Source of the DNA: an uncultured Fimbriimonadaceae bacterium
GTDB lineage: Bacteria > Armatimonadota > Fimbriimonadia > Fimbriimonadales > Fimbriimonadaceae
NCBI GenBank assembly: GCA_937961665.1
Contig: CALGMO010000027.1
Coordinates: 1-42,531, forward strand
DNA length: 42,531 nucleotides
Direction of reading: 5' to 3'
A program made the position numbers and the translations under genes. How positions within the stretch are numbered: position 1 is the first letter of the stretch; each line of letters opens with the position of its first letter. Under the pieces are notes generated by a model. That model was not told where the DNA came from. It saw nothing but the letters and a program-made list of their open reading frames with translations, and made no database searches. Of this stretch, positions 20,142 to 28,298 are shown in pieces.

Positions 20142-21604
20142 TGCTGCTGCGGTTCACCACGCTCGATCACCTCGTGTTCGCGCTGTTCGCGGCCGCGCTG
20201 CTCGCGCTCGGCTTCTCCGCGCGGCTGAGGGACAGCTCCATCCTGCAGTTTCTGGCCGCCGGAAGGCGCCTGACGCTGCCGATGTTCGTCGCGACGCTCG
20301 TGAGCACCTGGTACGGAGGGATTCTCGGCGTAGGGGAGTCGGTATCCTACTTCGGGCTCGGAAGCTGGGTGATGCTCGGCGTGCCGTACTACGTGTTCGC
20401 CGCCGTCTACGCGCTGCGGTTCGCCGAGCGCGTTCGCGGCGCGGAGCAGATCAGCCTGCCCGAGCGGATGGAGACGCGCTTCGGCAGGAGCATGGCCCTG
20501 GCGGGGGCGGCGCTGGTGTACCTGCTGGCTCTCCCGGCCGCCCACGTTCTGATGCTGGGGGTGCTGGTGCAGGCGTTCACGGGCTGGGCGCTTCTGCCGT
20601 CGATCCTCGTGGGCGCGGCCGTCGGGACGCTGTTCCTGTACAAGGGAGGCCTGCTCGCCGACGCCCGCGTGTCGCTGCTGGCGTTCGCAATGATGTACGT
20701 GGGCTTCGCCGTGATGGTGGCGGCGTGCGTCTCCCGGCAGGCCCCTTGGGTCGCTTGGGCCGGGCTGGAGCCGAAGACCCTTCTGGCCTGGGACGGCGGA
20801 ATGGGCCCGCTCTACGTGCTCAGCTTCTTCCTGCTGGGCGTGTGGACGCTCGTGGATCCCGGCTTCCACCAGCGCGTGGCCAGCGCCGAGTCGCCCGCCG
20901 TGGGCCGCAAGGGCGTGCTGATCTCCATCGCCTGCTGGTTCGCGTTCGACATGCTGAGCATGTCCACCGGGATGTACGCCATGGCCTGGCTGGACCCGAA
21001 GCCGGAGATGGGTCTGCAGGTCTTTCCCGCGTTCGGAGAGCAGATGCTGCCTCCGGGCCTCAAGGCGCTGTTCGTCTGCGGCATGGTCGGCACCATCGTG
21101 TCGGCGATGGTCGGCTACACGCTGGTTTCCGGGGCGACGCTCGGGCGCGAGGTGGTCGCCCGCCTGCTCGGCTGCGGGGACGACGCCAGGGTCAAGGCGT
21201 GGACGCGCGCGGGGTTCGCGGTCTCGACGCTGCTCGCGGTGGCTCTGGCGGTGTGGGTGGAGAGCGTCGTCTCGCTATGGTACGCGTGGGCGGGCGCGGT
21301 CGTCGGCGCGCTGCTCGTGCCGGTGAGCCTGTCCTACGGGCTGCTGTGGAGGGCGAAGTGCCCGGGCGGCTGGATGGCGGCCTCGTCGCTGGCCGCCTTC
21401 GCCGTCTCGCTGGCTTGGATGGTCCACGGGTTCCGAACGGGGAACCCGTCGCTGGACGTCCAGGTCTTGGGACACAGGTTCTCGTTGGGTACCGTTCTGC
21501 CGGGGCTGGCGGTGTCGCTGGTCGGCATCCTGCTGGGCGAGGCCGCGGCGAGGAGGAGCGAACATGGACGAACCGATGGAGCATCGATCGGCCGAGTCTC
21601 TTGA
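20141..21604 (+). CDS. Sodium:solute symporter (SSS) family transporter
   Basis: A polytopic inner-membrane protein of 487 aa with about 12-13 hydrophobic helices. LAAGRRLTLPMFVATLVSTWYGGILGVGESV near the N-terminus matches the SSS family (PutP, PanF, SglT), including the sodium-site region. Substrates in the family range from sugars to amino acids, vitamins and urea. Its reading frame begins inside the stop codon of thiamine pyrophosphokinase (TGATG), so it may import thiamine or a related pyrimidine, which is inference from position. A GTG one codon earlier (20138) is an equally possible start, with GAGG at 20124-20127. It overlaps the next gene by 41 bp. Confidence 0.85.
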   Translation: MLLRFTTLDHLVFALFAAALLALGFSARLRDSSILQFLAAGRRLTLPMFVATLVSTWYGGILGVGESVSYFGLGSWVMLGVPYYVFAAVYALRFAERVRGAEQISLPERMETRFGRSMALAGAALVYLLALPAAHVLMLGVLVQAFTGWALLPSILVGAAVGTLFLYKGGLLADARVSLLAFAMMYVGFAVMVAACVSRQAPWVAWAGLEPKTLLAWDGGMGPLYVLSFFLLGVWTLVDPGFHQRVASAESPAVGRKGVLISIACWFAFDMLSMSTGMYAMAWLDPKPEMGLQVFPAFGEQMLPPGLKALFVCGMVGTIVSAMVGYTLVSGATLGREVVARLLGCGDDARVKAWTRAGFAVSTLLAVALAVWVESVVSLWYAWAGAVVGALLVPVSLSYGLLWRAKCPGGWMAASSLAAFAVSLAWMVHGFRTGNPSLDVQVLGHRFSLGTVLPGLAVSLVGILLGEAAARRSEHGRTDGASIGRVS

Positions 21605-21965
21605 AGACTCGGTGGAGCGGCCGGCGGCGGCACCGACCGCGCGCTTGGTCCTGAAGCGCAACGGCGCCGAGACGGAGGTGGACTTCGTGGTGCATCCGCC
21701 CTCGGTGGTGGGTCGGTTCGACCCGGACGTCGGCCCGATCGACGTCGACCTCGGCCTGTTGCCGGAAGGCATGTACGTCTCGCGGCGGCACGCCCGCATC
21801 GAGTTCGCCGACGGCGCCTGGAGGATCACGGACCTGGGTTCCTCGAACGGCACGTTCCTGCTGAGGCCCTCGGCCGGGCAGTTCGAACGCATCCAGGAGG
21901 CGGAGCTGGAGGACGGCGGCGAACTCGCCTTCGGAAACGTGCGCTTCGTCTTCCGCGTGGGCTGA
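21564..21965 (+). CDS. FHA-domain protein
   Basis: A 133-aa cytoplasmic protein that is mostly one forkhead-associated domain, which binds phosphothreonine peptides. The key residues are present: Gly50-Arg51 in VVGRFD, Ser73-Arg74-Arg75-His76 in YVSRRHARIE and DLGSSNGTFL at 90-99. The first 25 residues are acidic and probably disordered; FHA tails of this sort are often phosphorylated, but that is inference. AGGAGG (21551-21556) sits 7 nt upstream of the ATG, inside the end of the transporter gene. No Ser/Thr kinase is encoded nearby, so its partner is unknown. Confidence 0.88.
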   Translation: MDEPMEHRSAESLEDSVERPAAAPTARLVLKRNGAETEVDFVVHPPSVVGRFDPDVGPIDVDLGLLPEGMYVSRRHARIEFADGAWRITDLGSSNGTFLLRPSAGQFERIQEAELEDGGELAFGNVRFVFRVG

Positions 21966-22066
21966 GGCGCGCCTTGGGAACCGTTCGGCCGTCGGGGACC
22001 GTAGGAAGGCCCGGAGGGTACGCCCGGACCCGCCGCGGGCCCGACCGCAGGCGGTAAGGTTCCATC

Positions 22067-23356
22067 ATGCTTCTTGGTCAGTCCAAAACGGCCGCCCTGG
22101 GGGTCGCCGCGGCGCTCTGCGCCCTTGCGCCCGCCCAGCAGACGCTCGACCTGCAGCGCTGCCTCTCCTTGGCCAAGGAGAGGAACGGCACCGTCCGCGC
22201 GGCTTTCCTCGCAGCGGAGTCGGCCCGCAGCCGCAAGCTCCAGTCGCTGGCCGCGTTCTATCCCACGGTCACGCCGAGCTACGAGTACCTCTCGAGCCGG
22301 GTGGACCGGGAGACGGGGCCCTTCCGCGGCCTCACGAAGTCGGACACCAACACCAGCGAGGTCTCCGCGCGGTGGCAGCTGCTGGATTCCGGCGAGCGCT
22401 CTTGGGCGCTCAGCGCGAGCCGCCTGAACGAGGAGGCCCAGCGCCTCACGGCCCTGCAGACCCTGCGCCGGGTGCTGTTCTCCGTGCATCAGCAGTACTT
22501 CGACGCGCTGCGCGCGCACGAGCTGCTCCGCGTGGCGCAGGAGCAGGTGTCGCTGGCTGAGAACATCCTGAACCAGACGAGGGCCTTGGTCGAGCAGGGC
22601 GAGAGCCCCGCCAAGGACATCCTCCAGGCCGAGGCCGACTTCTTGAACGCGAAGGTCCAGCTGTTGGTGGCCAAGAACCAGGTGGCCACGGCCGAGGCCT
22701 CCGTCAGGGCGGCGATCGGTTGGCCCGCGAGCGAGCCGCTGCCCTCTCTGGCCGCAGTCGCGGAGCCCACGGCCGACGCGCCGGAGCCGCTCGACGCCCT
22801 CGTGCGGCAGGGGCTGGACGCCAGGCCCGACCTGGTGGCCGAGCGCCTGCGCACTCGGGCCGACCGGTTCGAGGTTCTCCGCGCCGATCAGGCGAGCAGG
22901 GCCAGCTGGTCGCTGGACGCCAACTACGCCCGCCAGTTCAGCGACGACGTCGTGGAGAGGCAGTCGCTGAGCTTCGTGGTGTCGCTGCCGCTGTTCGACG
23001 GCGGGAGGACGCGGGAGGCCGCGCGGCAGGCTCGCCTGGCTTGGCAGGCCAATCTCGAGTCGCTCGCCCAGCTGGAGCGGGACGCGCGAGCCGAGATCGA
23101 GTCCGCGTTCGCGGTGTTCCTCCAGAACGCGGAGCGCGTCGGGGCGGCGCGGGCCGCGGTCGAGGCCGCGCGCAAGAACTTCGAGGCGGCCGAGGGTTCC
23201 AGGGCTGCGGGCGCGTCGGACCTGATCTCGACGCTCACCGCCCGCGTCAGTCTGGCGACGGCCGAATCGAACTACGTGCAGGCGGTCTACGACACGCACA
23301 TCGCCGACGTGCGGCTGAGGCTGGCCGTGGGTCGCGAGATTCCGGGAGAGAGGTGA
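22067..23356 (+). CDS. TolC-family outer-membrane efflux protein
   Basis: The outer-membrane channel component of a tripartite exporter, 429 aa. A signal peptide ends near APAQQ (about residue 23). The two repeated TolC halves are visible as LDLQRCLSLAKERNGTV and DALVRQGLDARPDLVAERLR, each followed by long amphipathic helices, and VVSLPLFDGGRTREAARQA is a hallmark. It leads a four-gene operon with an adaptor, a permease and an ATPase. Its presence implies a diderm envelope. The ATG has no Shine-Dalgarno and follows TAAGGT (22055-22060) by 6 nt. The intergenic stretch 21966-22066 contains several GC-rich short repeats but no clear terminator. Confidence 0.92.
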   Translation: MLLGQSKTAALGVAAALCALAPAQQTLDLQRCLSLAKERNGTVRAAFLAAESARSRKLQSLAAFYPTVTPSYEYLSSRVDRETGPFRGLTKSDTNTSEVSARWQLLDSGERSWALSASRLNEEAQRLTALQTLRRVLFSVHQQYFDALRAHELLRVAQEQVSLAENILNQTRALVEQGESPAKDILQAEADFLNAKVQLLVAKNQVATAEASVRAAIGWPASEPLPSLAAVAEPTADAPEPLDALVRQGLDARPDLVAERLRTRADRFEVLRADQASRASWSLDANYARQFSDDVVERQSLSFVVSLPLFDGGRTREAARQARLAWQANLESLAQLERDARAEIESAFAVFLQNAERVGAARAAVEAARKNFEAAEGSRAAGASDLISTLTARVSLATAESNYVQAVYDTHIADVRLRLAVGREIPGER

Positions 23357-23360
23357 AGGT

Positions 23361-25070
23361 TTGAAGCGTTGGGGCGTTCTGATCGCGGCGGTCGTGCTCG
23401 GTTTCGTCGGATACCTCGTGTTCGCGAGCCGTGGCTCCGAACCCGAGATCGAGTACCGTTACGCTCCCGTCGAGCGCAAGGAGCTGGTGCTGTCCACCTC
23501 CGCGACTGGGCAGCTGGTGCCGCTCACCACCGTGGACGTCAAGTCCAAGGCCGGAGGCAAGGTGGTCCGGCTTGCGGTGGACGAGGGCACCCGGGTGCAG
23601 GCGGGGGACCTCGTGGCGGTGATCGACCCCTCGGACACACAGGCCGCGTTCGACCAAGCCAGCGCCGACCTGACGGCCGCCGAGGCCAGGGCCCTCCAGG
23701 CCGAGAAGAACTACGAGCTCCAGCTCCGCCAGACCGAGAACGGCATCCGCCAGGCCCAGGCGAACCTCGAGACGGCGAAGGCCCGGTACGAGAGGGCGAG
23801 GATCGAGGCCGAACGCCAGCCCGTGGTGTCGGAGAGCGCGCTGCGCAGCGCCCAAGCCGCCCACGACGCGGCCCTCGCCGACCAGAGGCGGCTGAAGGAG
23901 GTCACGGTGCCCCAGCTCCGGCGAGAGACGGCCGCCAACCTGGACCGCGCGCGCACCGACCTGCAGACCGCCGAGGCCGCCCTTCGCCGGGCCCGGGAGC
24001 TGCTGTCCAAGGGATACGTGAGCCAGGCGGAGGTCGATCGCGCCGCATCCGCCCACGCCTCGGCCAAGGCGGCCTACGAGACGGCGCGCCAGCGGGCGGA
24101 CACGCTGGAGCGCGACCTCGCGGCGCAGATCGAGGCGCAGGACAACGCGGTGAAGCGAGCCGCCGCGGCTCTGGAGCAGGCGAAGGCGGGCCTCCGCGAC
24201 GTGGAGGTCAGCCGTCGCAACCTGGAGGAGGCCAAGGCCAACCTGGAGGCCGCGCGCGTCCAGCTGCGCAACGCCCAGGACGCGCGCCTGAACGTTCTGA
24301 TCCGCCAGAGCGAGATCCAGGCGGCCAAGGCGGGCACCGTGCGCAGCAAGGTGAGCCGGGACAACGCCAAGGTCCAGCTGGACAGCACCACGGTCGTCGC
24401 ACCGCGGTCCGGCGTGGTCACGCTGAAGTACCTCGAGGAGGGAACGATCATCCCGCCCGGCACCAGCACCTTCTCGCAGGGGACCAGCATCGTGCAGATC
24501 AGCGACGTCACGCGGATGTTCGTGGACTGCGCGGTGGACGAGACCGACATCGGCAAGATCCGCGTCGGCCAGCAGGTGCGCATCCTCACCGAGGCGTACC
24601 CCGGCAGGCCGCTGCCGGGCGTGGTGCGGAGGATCAACCCCGCCGCGACCACCGAGCAGAACATCACGGCGATCAAGGTGCGGGTCGAGATCCTGAACTT
24701 CCAGAACCTCGACCTGAGGCCCGGCATGAGCGCCACGTGCGAGTTCATCCTTCTGGCCAAGCCGAACGTGCTCGTCGCGCCGGCCCAGGCCGTGCGCAAC
24801 GAGAACGGCCGGACCTACGTCAAGGTCAAGACGGCGAACCCCGCGAAGCCCGCCGAGCGCGACGTCAAGCTCGGTGAGGCGGGCAACGACGGCGTCGAGG
24901 TGCTCGAGGGCCTGAAAGAGGGCGAGGAGGTCGTGGTGGCGGAGATCGACCTGGCCCAGCTCCGGGAGACCCAGCGGAAGATGCTCGAGGCCCAGCAGGG
25001 CGGAGGGTTGGCGGGCGGCGGCCCGCGGCCCGGCGGAGGCCGTCCGGGAGGCGGAGGAAGGCCCAGATAG
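23361..25070 (+). CDS. MacA/HlyD-type periplasmic adaptor protein
   Basis: Links the inner-membrane transporter to TolC. The 569-aa protein starts with TTG at 23361, 4 nt after the tolC stop, giving MKRW and one membrane anchor (residues 5-22). A lipoyl-like half (GGKVVRLAVDEGTRVQAGDLVAVIDP) is followed by a very long coiled-coil region of about residues 90-340, then the second half LDSTTVVAPRSGVVTLKY, a beta-barrel and a membrane-proximal domain ending in LEGLKEGEEVVV. The tail is rich in Gly, Pro and Arg. The coiled coil is much longer than in MacA of about 370 aa, suggesting an extended hairpin reaching further across the periplasm. Confidence 0.9.
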   Translation: MKRWGVLIAAVVLGFVGYLVFASRGSEPEIEYRYAPVERKELVLSTSATGQLVPLTTVDVKSKAGGKVVRLAVDEGTRVQAGDLVAVIDPSDTQAAFDQASADLTAAEARALQAEKNYELQLRQTENGIRQAQANLETAKARYERARIEAERQPVVSESALRSAQAAHDAALADQRRLKEVTVPQLRRETAANLDRARTDLQTAEAALRRARELLSKGYVSQAEVDRAASAHASAKAAYETARQRADTLERDLAAQIEAQDNAVKRAAAALEQAKAGLRDVEVSRRNLEEAKANLEAARVQLRNAQDARLNVLIRQSEIQAAKAGTVRSKVSRDNAKVQLDSTTVVAPRSGVVTLKYLEEGTIIPPGTSTFSQGTSIVQISDVTRMFVDCAVDETDIGKIRVGQQVRILTEAYPGRPLPGVVRRINPAATTEQNITAIKVRVEILNFQNLDLRPGMSATCEFILLAKPNVLVAPAQAVRNENGRTYVKVKTANPAKPAERDVKLGEAGNDGVEVLEGLKEGEEVVVAEIDLAQLRETQRKMLEAQQGGGLAGGGPRPGGGRPGGGGRPR

Positions 25071-25080
25071 GGGGTTCCCC

Positions 25081-26298
25081 ATGAACATCGGCGACAGCCT
25101 GGAGAGCGCCCTGAGGGCGATCGCGGCCAACAAGCTTCGGTCGTTCCTCACCATGCTGGGCGTGGTCATCGGCGTCGGATCCGTGATCGCGATGATCGGC
25201 ATCGGCGAGGGCACCAAGCGCAAGTCCCTCGAGAACATCGAGATCATGGGCACGAACATGCTCACGGTGGTGCCCAACTGGATGCGGGGCGGCCGCTCGA
25301 TGGGCGCGCAGGCCGGCGCCACGCTGCGGCCGGAGGACGTGGAGGACCTAAAGCGGTTCGTGCCGACGATCAACCTGATCAGCGGCGGGGTGCAGGACCG
25401 CGGGGTCATGGTGAAGTTCGGCAACCGCAGCTACAACACCACCGTGCTGGGCTGCGAGCCGCAGATGGCGATCATCCGCAACGCCACCAAGATGCAGGCC
25501 GGCAGGTGGTTCACGGCCGAGGACGACGCCATGCTCGCCGAGAAGGCCGTCCTGGGGTGGCTGGTGTACGACCAGCTGTTCGACGGCGAGAACCCGATCG
25601 GCGCCACCATCAAGATCAAGGGTCGCAACTACGAGGTGGTCGGCGTGGTGGCCTACAAGGGCGGCTCCGGCTGGATGAACCCCGACGACCAGATCTACAT
25701 CCCCCTGCAGACGGCCCAGAGGCGACTGATGGGCAAGGTCGACCGTCTCGACCTGATCTCGATCCAGGCGATGAACACCGAGTTCCTGCCCTACACGCAG
25801 GCCCGGGTCGAGGAGGTGCTGGCCATGAAGCGCCGCTCGGCCGCCGGCGACGAGCTTTTCCGCGTGTTCAACCAGGGCGAGTGGATCGAGCAGATCCAGA
25901 CCCAGACCCGGTTGCTGGGCTTCCTGCTGGCGGGCATCGCGAGCGTGTCGCTGCTCGTCGGCGGCATCGGCATCATGAACATCATGCTGGTGTCGGTCAC
26001 CGAGCGCACGCGGGAGATCGGCCTGCGGAAGGCGATCGGGGCCAAGCGGGGCTCGATCCTCGCGCAGTTCCTGCTGGAGTCGGTGGTGATGTGCCTGTCG
26101 GGCGGGATCATCGGCATCCTGCTGGGGTACGCGGCCACGCTGTTCGTCGCGGGGCTGCTGAAGGTCCCGCCGCTGATCAGCCCGCAGGCCGTGGCGTTGG
26201 CGTTCGGCTTCTCGGCGATGGTAGGTTTGTTCTTCGGGCTGTACCCGGCCCTGCGGGCCAGCAAGCTGGAGCCGATCGAGGCCCTGCGCTACGAGTGA
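25081..26298 (+). CDS. MacB-like FtsX-type ABC transporter permease
   Basis: The membrane subunit of the efflux system, 405 aa. It has the MacB arrangement of four helices: one near residues 18-42 ([21 protein letters not shown]), a periplasmic domain of about 45-265, and three C-terminal helices starting near 278 with [29 protein letters not shown]. The ending [20 protein letters not shown] is characteristic. Unlike Escherichia coli MacB the ATPase is not fused; it is the next gene, 4 nt downstream. The substrate (macrolide, peptide, lipid or other) cannot be deduced. Confidence 0.92.
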   Translation: MNIGDSLESALRAIAANKLRSFLTMLGVVIGVGSVIAMIGIGEGTKRKSLENIEIMGTNMLTVVPNWMRGGRSMGAQAGATLRPEDVEDLKRFVPTINLISGGVQDRGVMVKFGNRSYNTTVLGCEPQMAIIRNATKMQAGRWFTAEDDAMLAEKAVLGWLVYDQLFDGENPIGATIKIKGRNYEVVGVVAYKGGSGWMNPDDQIYIPLQTAQRRLMGKVDRLDLISIQAMNTEFLPYTQARVEEVLAMKRRSAAGDELFRVFNQGEWIEQIQTQTRLLGFLLAGIASVSLLVGGIGIMNIMLVSVTERTREIGLRKAIGAKRGSILAQFLLESVVMCLSGGIIGILLGYAATLFVAGLLKVPPLISPQAVALAFGFSAMVGLFFGLYPALRASKLEPIEALRYE

Positions 26299-26302
26299 AC
26301 CC

Positions 26303-27076
26303 ATGAAGAGGATCATCGAGACCCACGACCTGTGCAAGGACTACGTGATGGGCGACGTGGTCGTGCACGCGCTCCGGCACATCAACCTGCAGATCGAGGA
26401 GGGGGAGTTCGTGGCCATCATGGGTCCCTCCGGCTCGGGCAAGTCCACGTTCATGAACCTCATCGGCTGCCTGGACCGGCCGACCCGGGGCGAGTACATC
26501 CTGAGCGGCCAGCGGACCGCGGGCCTCAGCGAGAACGAGCTGGCCGAGATCCGCAACCGGTACATCGGCTTCGTGTTCCAGACGTTCAACCTCCTTCCGC
26601 GGACCTCCGCGCTGAAGAACGTGGAGCTGCCGCTGGTGTACGCCGGAGCGAAGAACCGCCAGCAGCTGGCGGAGCGGGCGCTGGAGCGCGTCGGACTGGC
26701 GCAGCGCATGCACCACAAGCCGAACGAGCTCTCCGGCGGGCAGCAGCAGCGCGTGGCGATCGCGCGCGCCATCGTGAACGACCCGGTGCTGATCCTGGGG
26801 GACGAGCCCACGGGCAACCTGGACTCGCGCACCGCCGAGGAGATCATGGCGCTGTTCCAGGAGCTGAACCGGGAGGGCAAGACGGTGGTGATCGTCACGC
26901 ACGAGCCGGACATCGCCAACCACTGTCGAAGGATCATCCGCTTCAAGGACGGCCGGGTGGTGTTCGACGGTCCGGTGGAGAAGCCGGTGGACGCTCTGGA
27001 GCTGCTCAAGTCGATGCCGTCGATGGACGAGGACGACGAGCAGCCGGCGGCCGCGGCGCCGGGCTTCCAGGTGTAG
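26303..27076 (+). CDS. ABC transporter ATP-binding protein, MacB/LolD type
   Basis: The cytoplasmic ATPase that powers the preceding permease. The 257-aa protein contains Walker [10 protein letters not shown] (41-49), Q-loop [10 protein letters not shown], signature LSGGQQQR (from 143), Walker [13 protein letters not shown] (Asp167, Glu168) and the switch His200 in VTHEPD, all intact. The C-terminal 30 residues are an acidic tail rich in Asp, Glu and Ala not seen in LolD. It is the last gene of the operon; a short hairpin follows its stop. Confidence 0.94.
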   Translation: MKRIIETHDLCKDYVMGDVVVHALRHINLQIEEGEFVAIMGPSGSGKSTFMNLIGCLDRPTRGEYILSGQRTAGLSENELAEIRNRYIGFVFQTFNLLPRTSALKNVELPLVYAGAKNRQQLAERALERVGLAQRMHHKPNELSGGQQQRVAIARAIVNDPVLILGDEPTGNLDSRTAEEIMALFQELNREGKTVVIVTHEPDIANHCRRIIRFKDGRVVFDGPVEKPVDALELLKSMPSMDEDDEQPAAAAPGFQV

Positions 27077-27078
27077 GC

Positions 27079-27092
27079 GGGCCTTTCGGCCC
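27079..27092 (+). terminator. Short hairpin after the efflux operon
   Basis: GGGCC (27079-27083) pairs with GGCCC (27088-27092) around a TTTC loop, three bases after the ATPase stop. The stem is only 5 bp and lacks a T-run, so termination is uncertain. Confidence 0.3.
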
Positions 27093-27097
27093 AGCTC

Positions 27098-27115
27098 CGA
27101 GGATACGAATTCCCG
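27098..27115. promoter_or_regulatory. Distal LacI-family operator (copy 1)
   Basis: CGAGGATACGAATTCCCG is an 18-bp near-palindrome sharing 16 of 18 bases with the second copy at 27227-27244. The two copies are 129 bp apart, centre to centre, in the gap before the lacI-type gene. Confidence 0.6.
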
Positions 27116-27226
27116 GTCCGGGGCCTTCGGAGGCTCCCCTCCGGCGCCCGGCCGGGCCCGGCCCCCGCGAAAATCCCCTGTTCCGGCGGAATCGGAGGCC
27201 CGATCGGCCGAAAAGTGGTGTAGAAT

Positions 27227-27244
27227 CGAGAATACGAATTCTCG
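27227..27244. promoter_or_regulatory. Proximal LacI-family operator (copy 2)
   Basis: CGAGAATACGAATTCTCG has perfect 7-bp arms (CGAGAAT / ATTCTCG) around ACGA. It lies directly after TAGAAT (27221-27226), a possible -10 box, and 4 bp before the regulator ATG at 27249. Binding there would block transcription start, so negative autoregulation is likely. Confidence 0.68.
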
Positions 27245-27248
27245 GGCC

Positions 27249-28298
27249 ATGGGACACCGCCGTCCGAACAAAGTGACCCAGCTGGACATCGCTCGCCTCG
27301 CGGGCGTGTCGCAGTCCACCGTCTCCCGCGTGATGGCGGGCGACCCCAAGGTGGAGCCCGAGCTCCGCGAGCGGGTCCTCCAGGCGGCTCGCCTGCACTC
27401 CTACCTCCCCGACGCCCGCGCCCAGTCCCTTCGGCGGCGCGAGTCCGGCATGATCGGCCTGGTGATCAAGCGGCCCCGCGGCGGATTGGCCGGCGACGCC
27501 TTCTTCTCGAACCTGATCGGCGAGATCATGGACCGCCTCCACGACGCCGGTAGCCGGCTGTGCCTGGAGCTGGTGCACGGCGACGAGAACGAGGTCAGCG
27601 TCCACGAGGCCCTGCTGCGCAGCAAGCGCGTCGACGGCGTGATCCTGGTCGAGTCGGTGGTGCACGACAGCCGACTGGAGCTGCTGCAGCGCGACCGCTT
27701 CCCGTTCGTGCTCATCGGCAACCCGATGCGCAGCCACGTGTGGTCGGTCGACAACGACAACGTCGCGGCGGGTGCGCTCGCGGCCGAGGAGCTCATCCGC
27801 TCCGGGTACCGCCGCATCGCCATGCTGGCCGGCCCTCCCGGCATCACCGTCAGCGAGGACCGCATTCTGGGCTATTCCAGGGCGCTGGACGCCGCGGGAA
27901 TGCCCTGCCGCATCTGGCACTCCGACTTCGGCATCGAGGCCGCGCGCCTGGTCGCCGAGGAGGCCCTGGCCGGCCCCATGGCGCCGGACGCGCTGGTGGT
28001 CCTGGACGACCTGATGGCCATGGGCGTCGTGCTGACGGCTCGCGAGCAGGGCCTGCGCATTCCCGACGACCTGGGGCTGGTCAGCTTCAACGACACGCAC
28101 CTGTGCCACGTGCTCGAACGCGGCCTCACCTCGGTCAGCCTGAACATCGAGGCGCTGGTTCGCGAGGCCGTCGACTGCCTGATGGCGCAGATCCGGGGCG
28201 AGGGCCCGAGCGAGCCCCGACGCATCCTGGTCCCCTGCCAGCTCAAGCGCCGCGGGTCGTCGGCGCCCCTGCCCCGCGGCGAGGAGGCCCTGCGGTGA
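27249..28298 (+). CDS. LacI-family transcriptional regulator
   Basis: A 349-aa repressor. The N-terminal helix-turn-helix and hinge helix read [21 protein letters not shown] (residues 9-29, slightly longer than quoted motif usage) and [21 protein letters not shown]. The rest is a periplasmic-binding-protein-like sensor domain with [27 protein letters not shown] and [13 protein letters not shown]. Its stop overlaps the GTG of a GH13 enzyme, so it very probably controls alpha-glucan use in response to a sugar. Two matching palindromes flank its promoter region. No Shine-Dalgarno is evident. Confidence 0.93.
   Translation: MGHRRPNKVTQLDIARLAGVSQSTVSRVMAGDPKVEPELRERVLQAARLHSYLPDARAQSLRRRESGMIGLVIKRPRGGLAGDAFFSNLIGEIMDRLHDAGSRLCLELVHGDENEVSVHEALLRSKRVDGVILVESVVHDSRLELLQRDRFPFVLIGNPMRSHVWSVDNDNVAAGALAAEELIRSGYRRIAMLAGPPGITVSEDRILGYSRALDAAGMPCRIWHSDFGIEAARLVAEEALAGPMAPDALVVLDDLMAMGVVLTAREQGLRIPDDLGLVSFNDTHLCHVLERGLTSVSLNIEALVREAVDCLMAQIRGEGPSEPRRILVPCQLKRRGSSAPLPRGEEALR

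Noticed and set aside
19244-20869. N-terminal part of a 998-aa frame containing dnaA
   Set aside because: The frame runs upstream of the dnaA ATG across its promoter and into the neighbouring genes on the other strand; DnaA homology begins only at 19243.
27560-28294. Upstream extension of the GH13 frame through lacI
   Set aside because: This part is a shadow frame of the LacI gene. The GH13 protein begins at GTG 28295, which has a good Shine-Dalgarno and a hydrophobic N-terminus.
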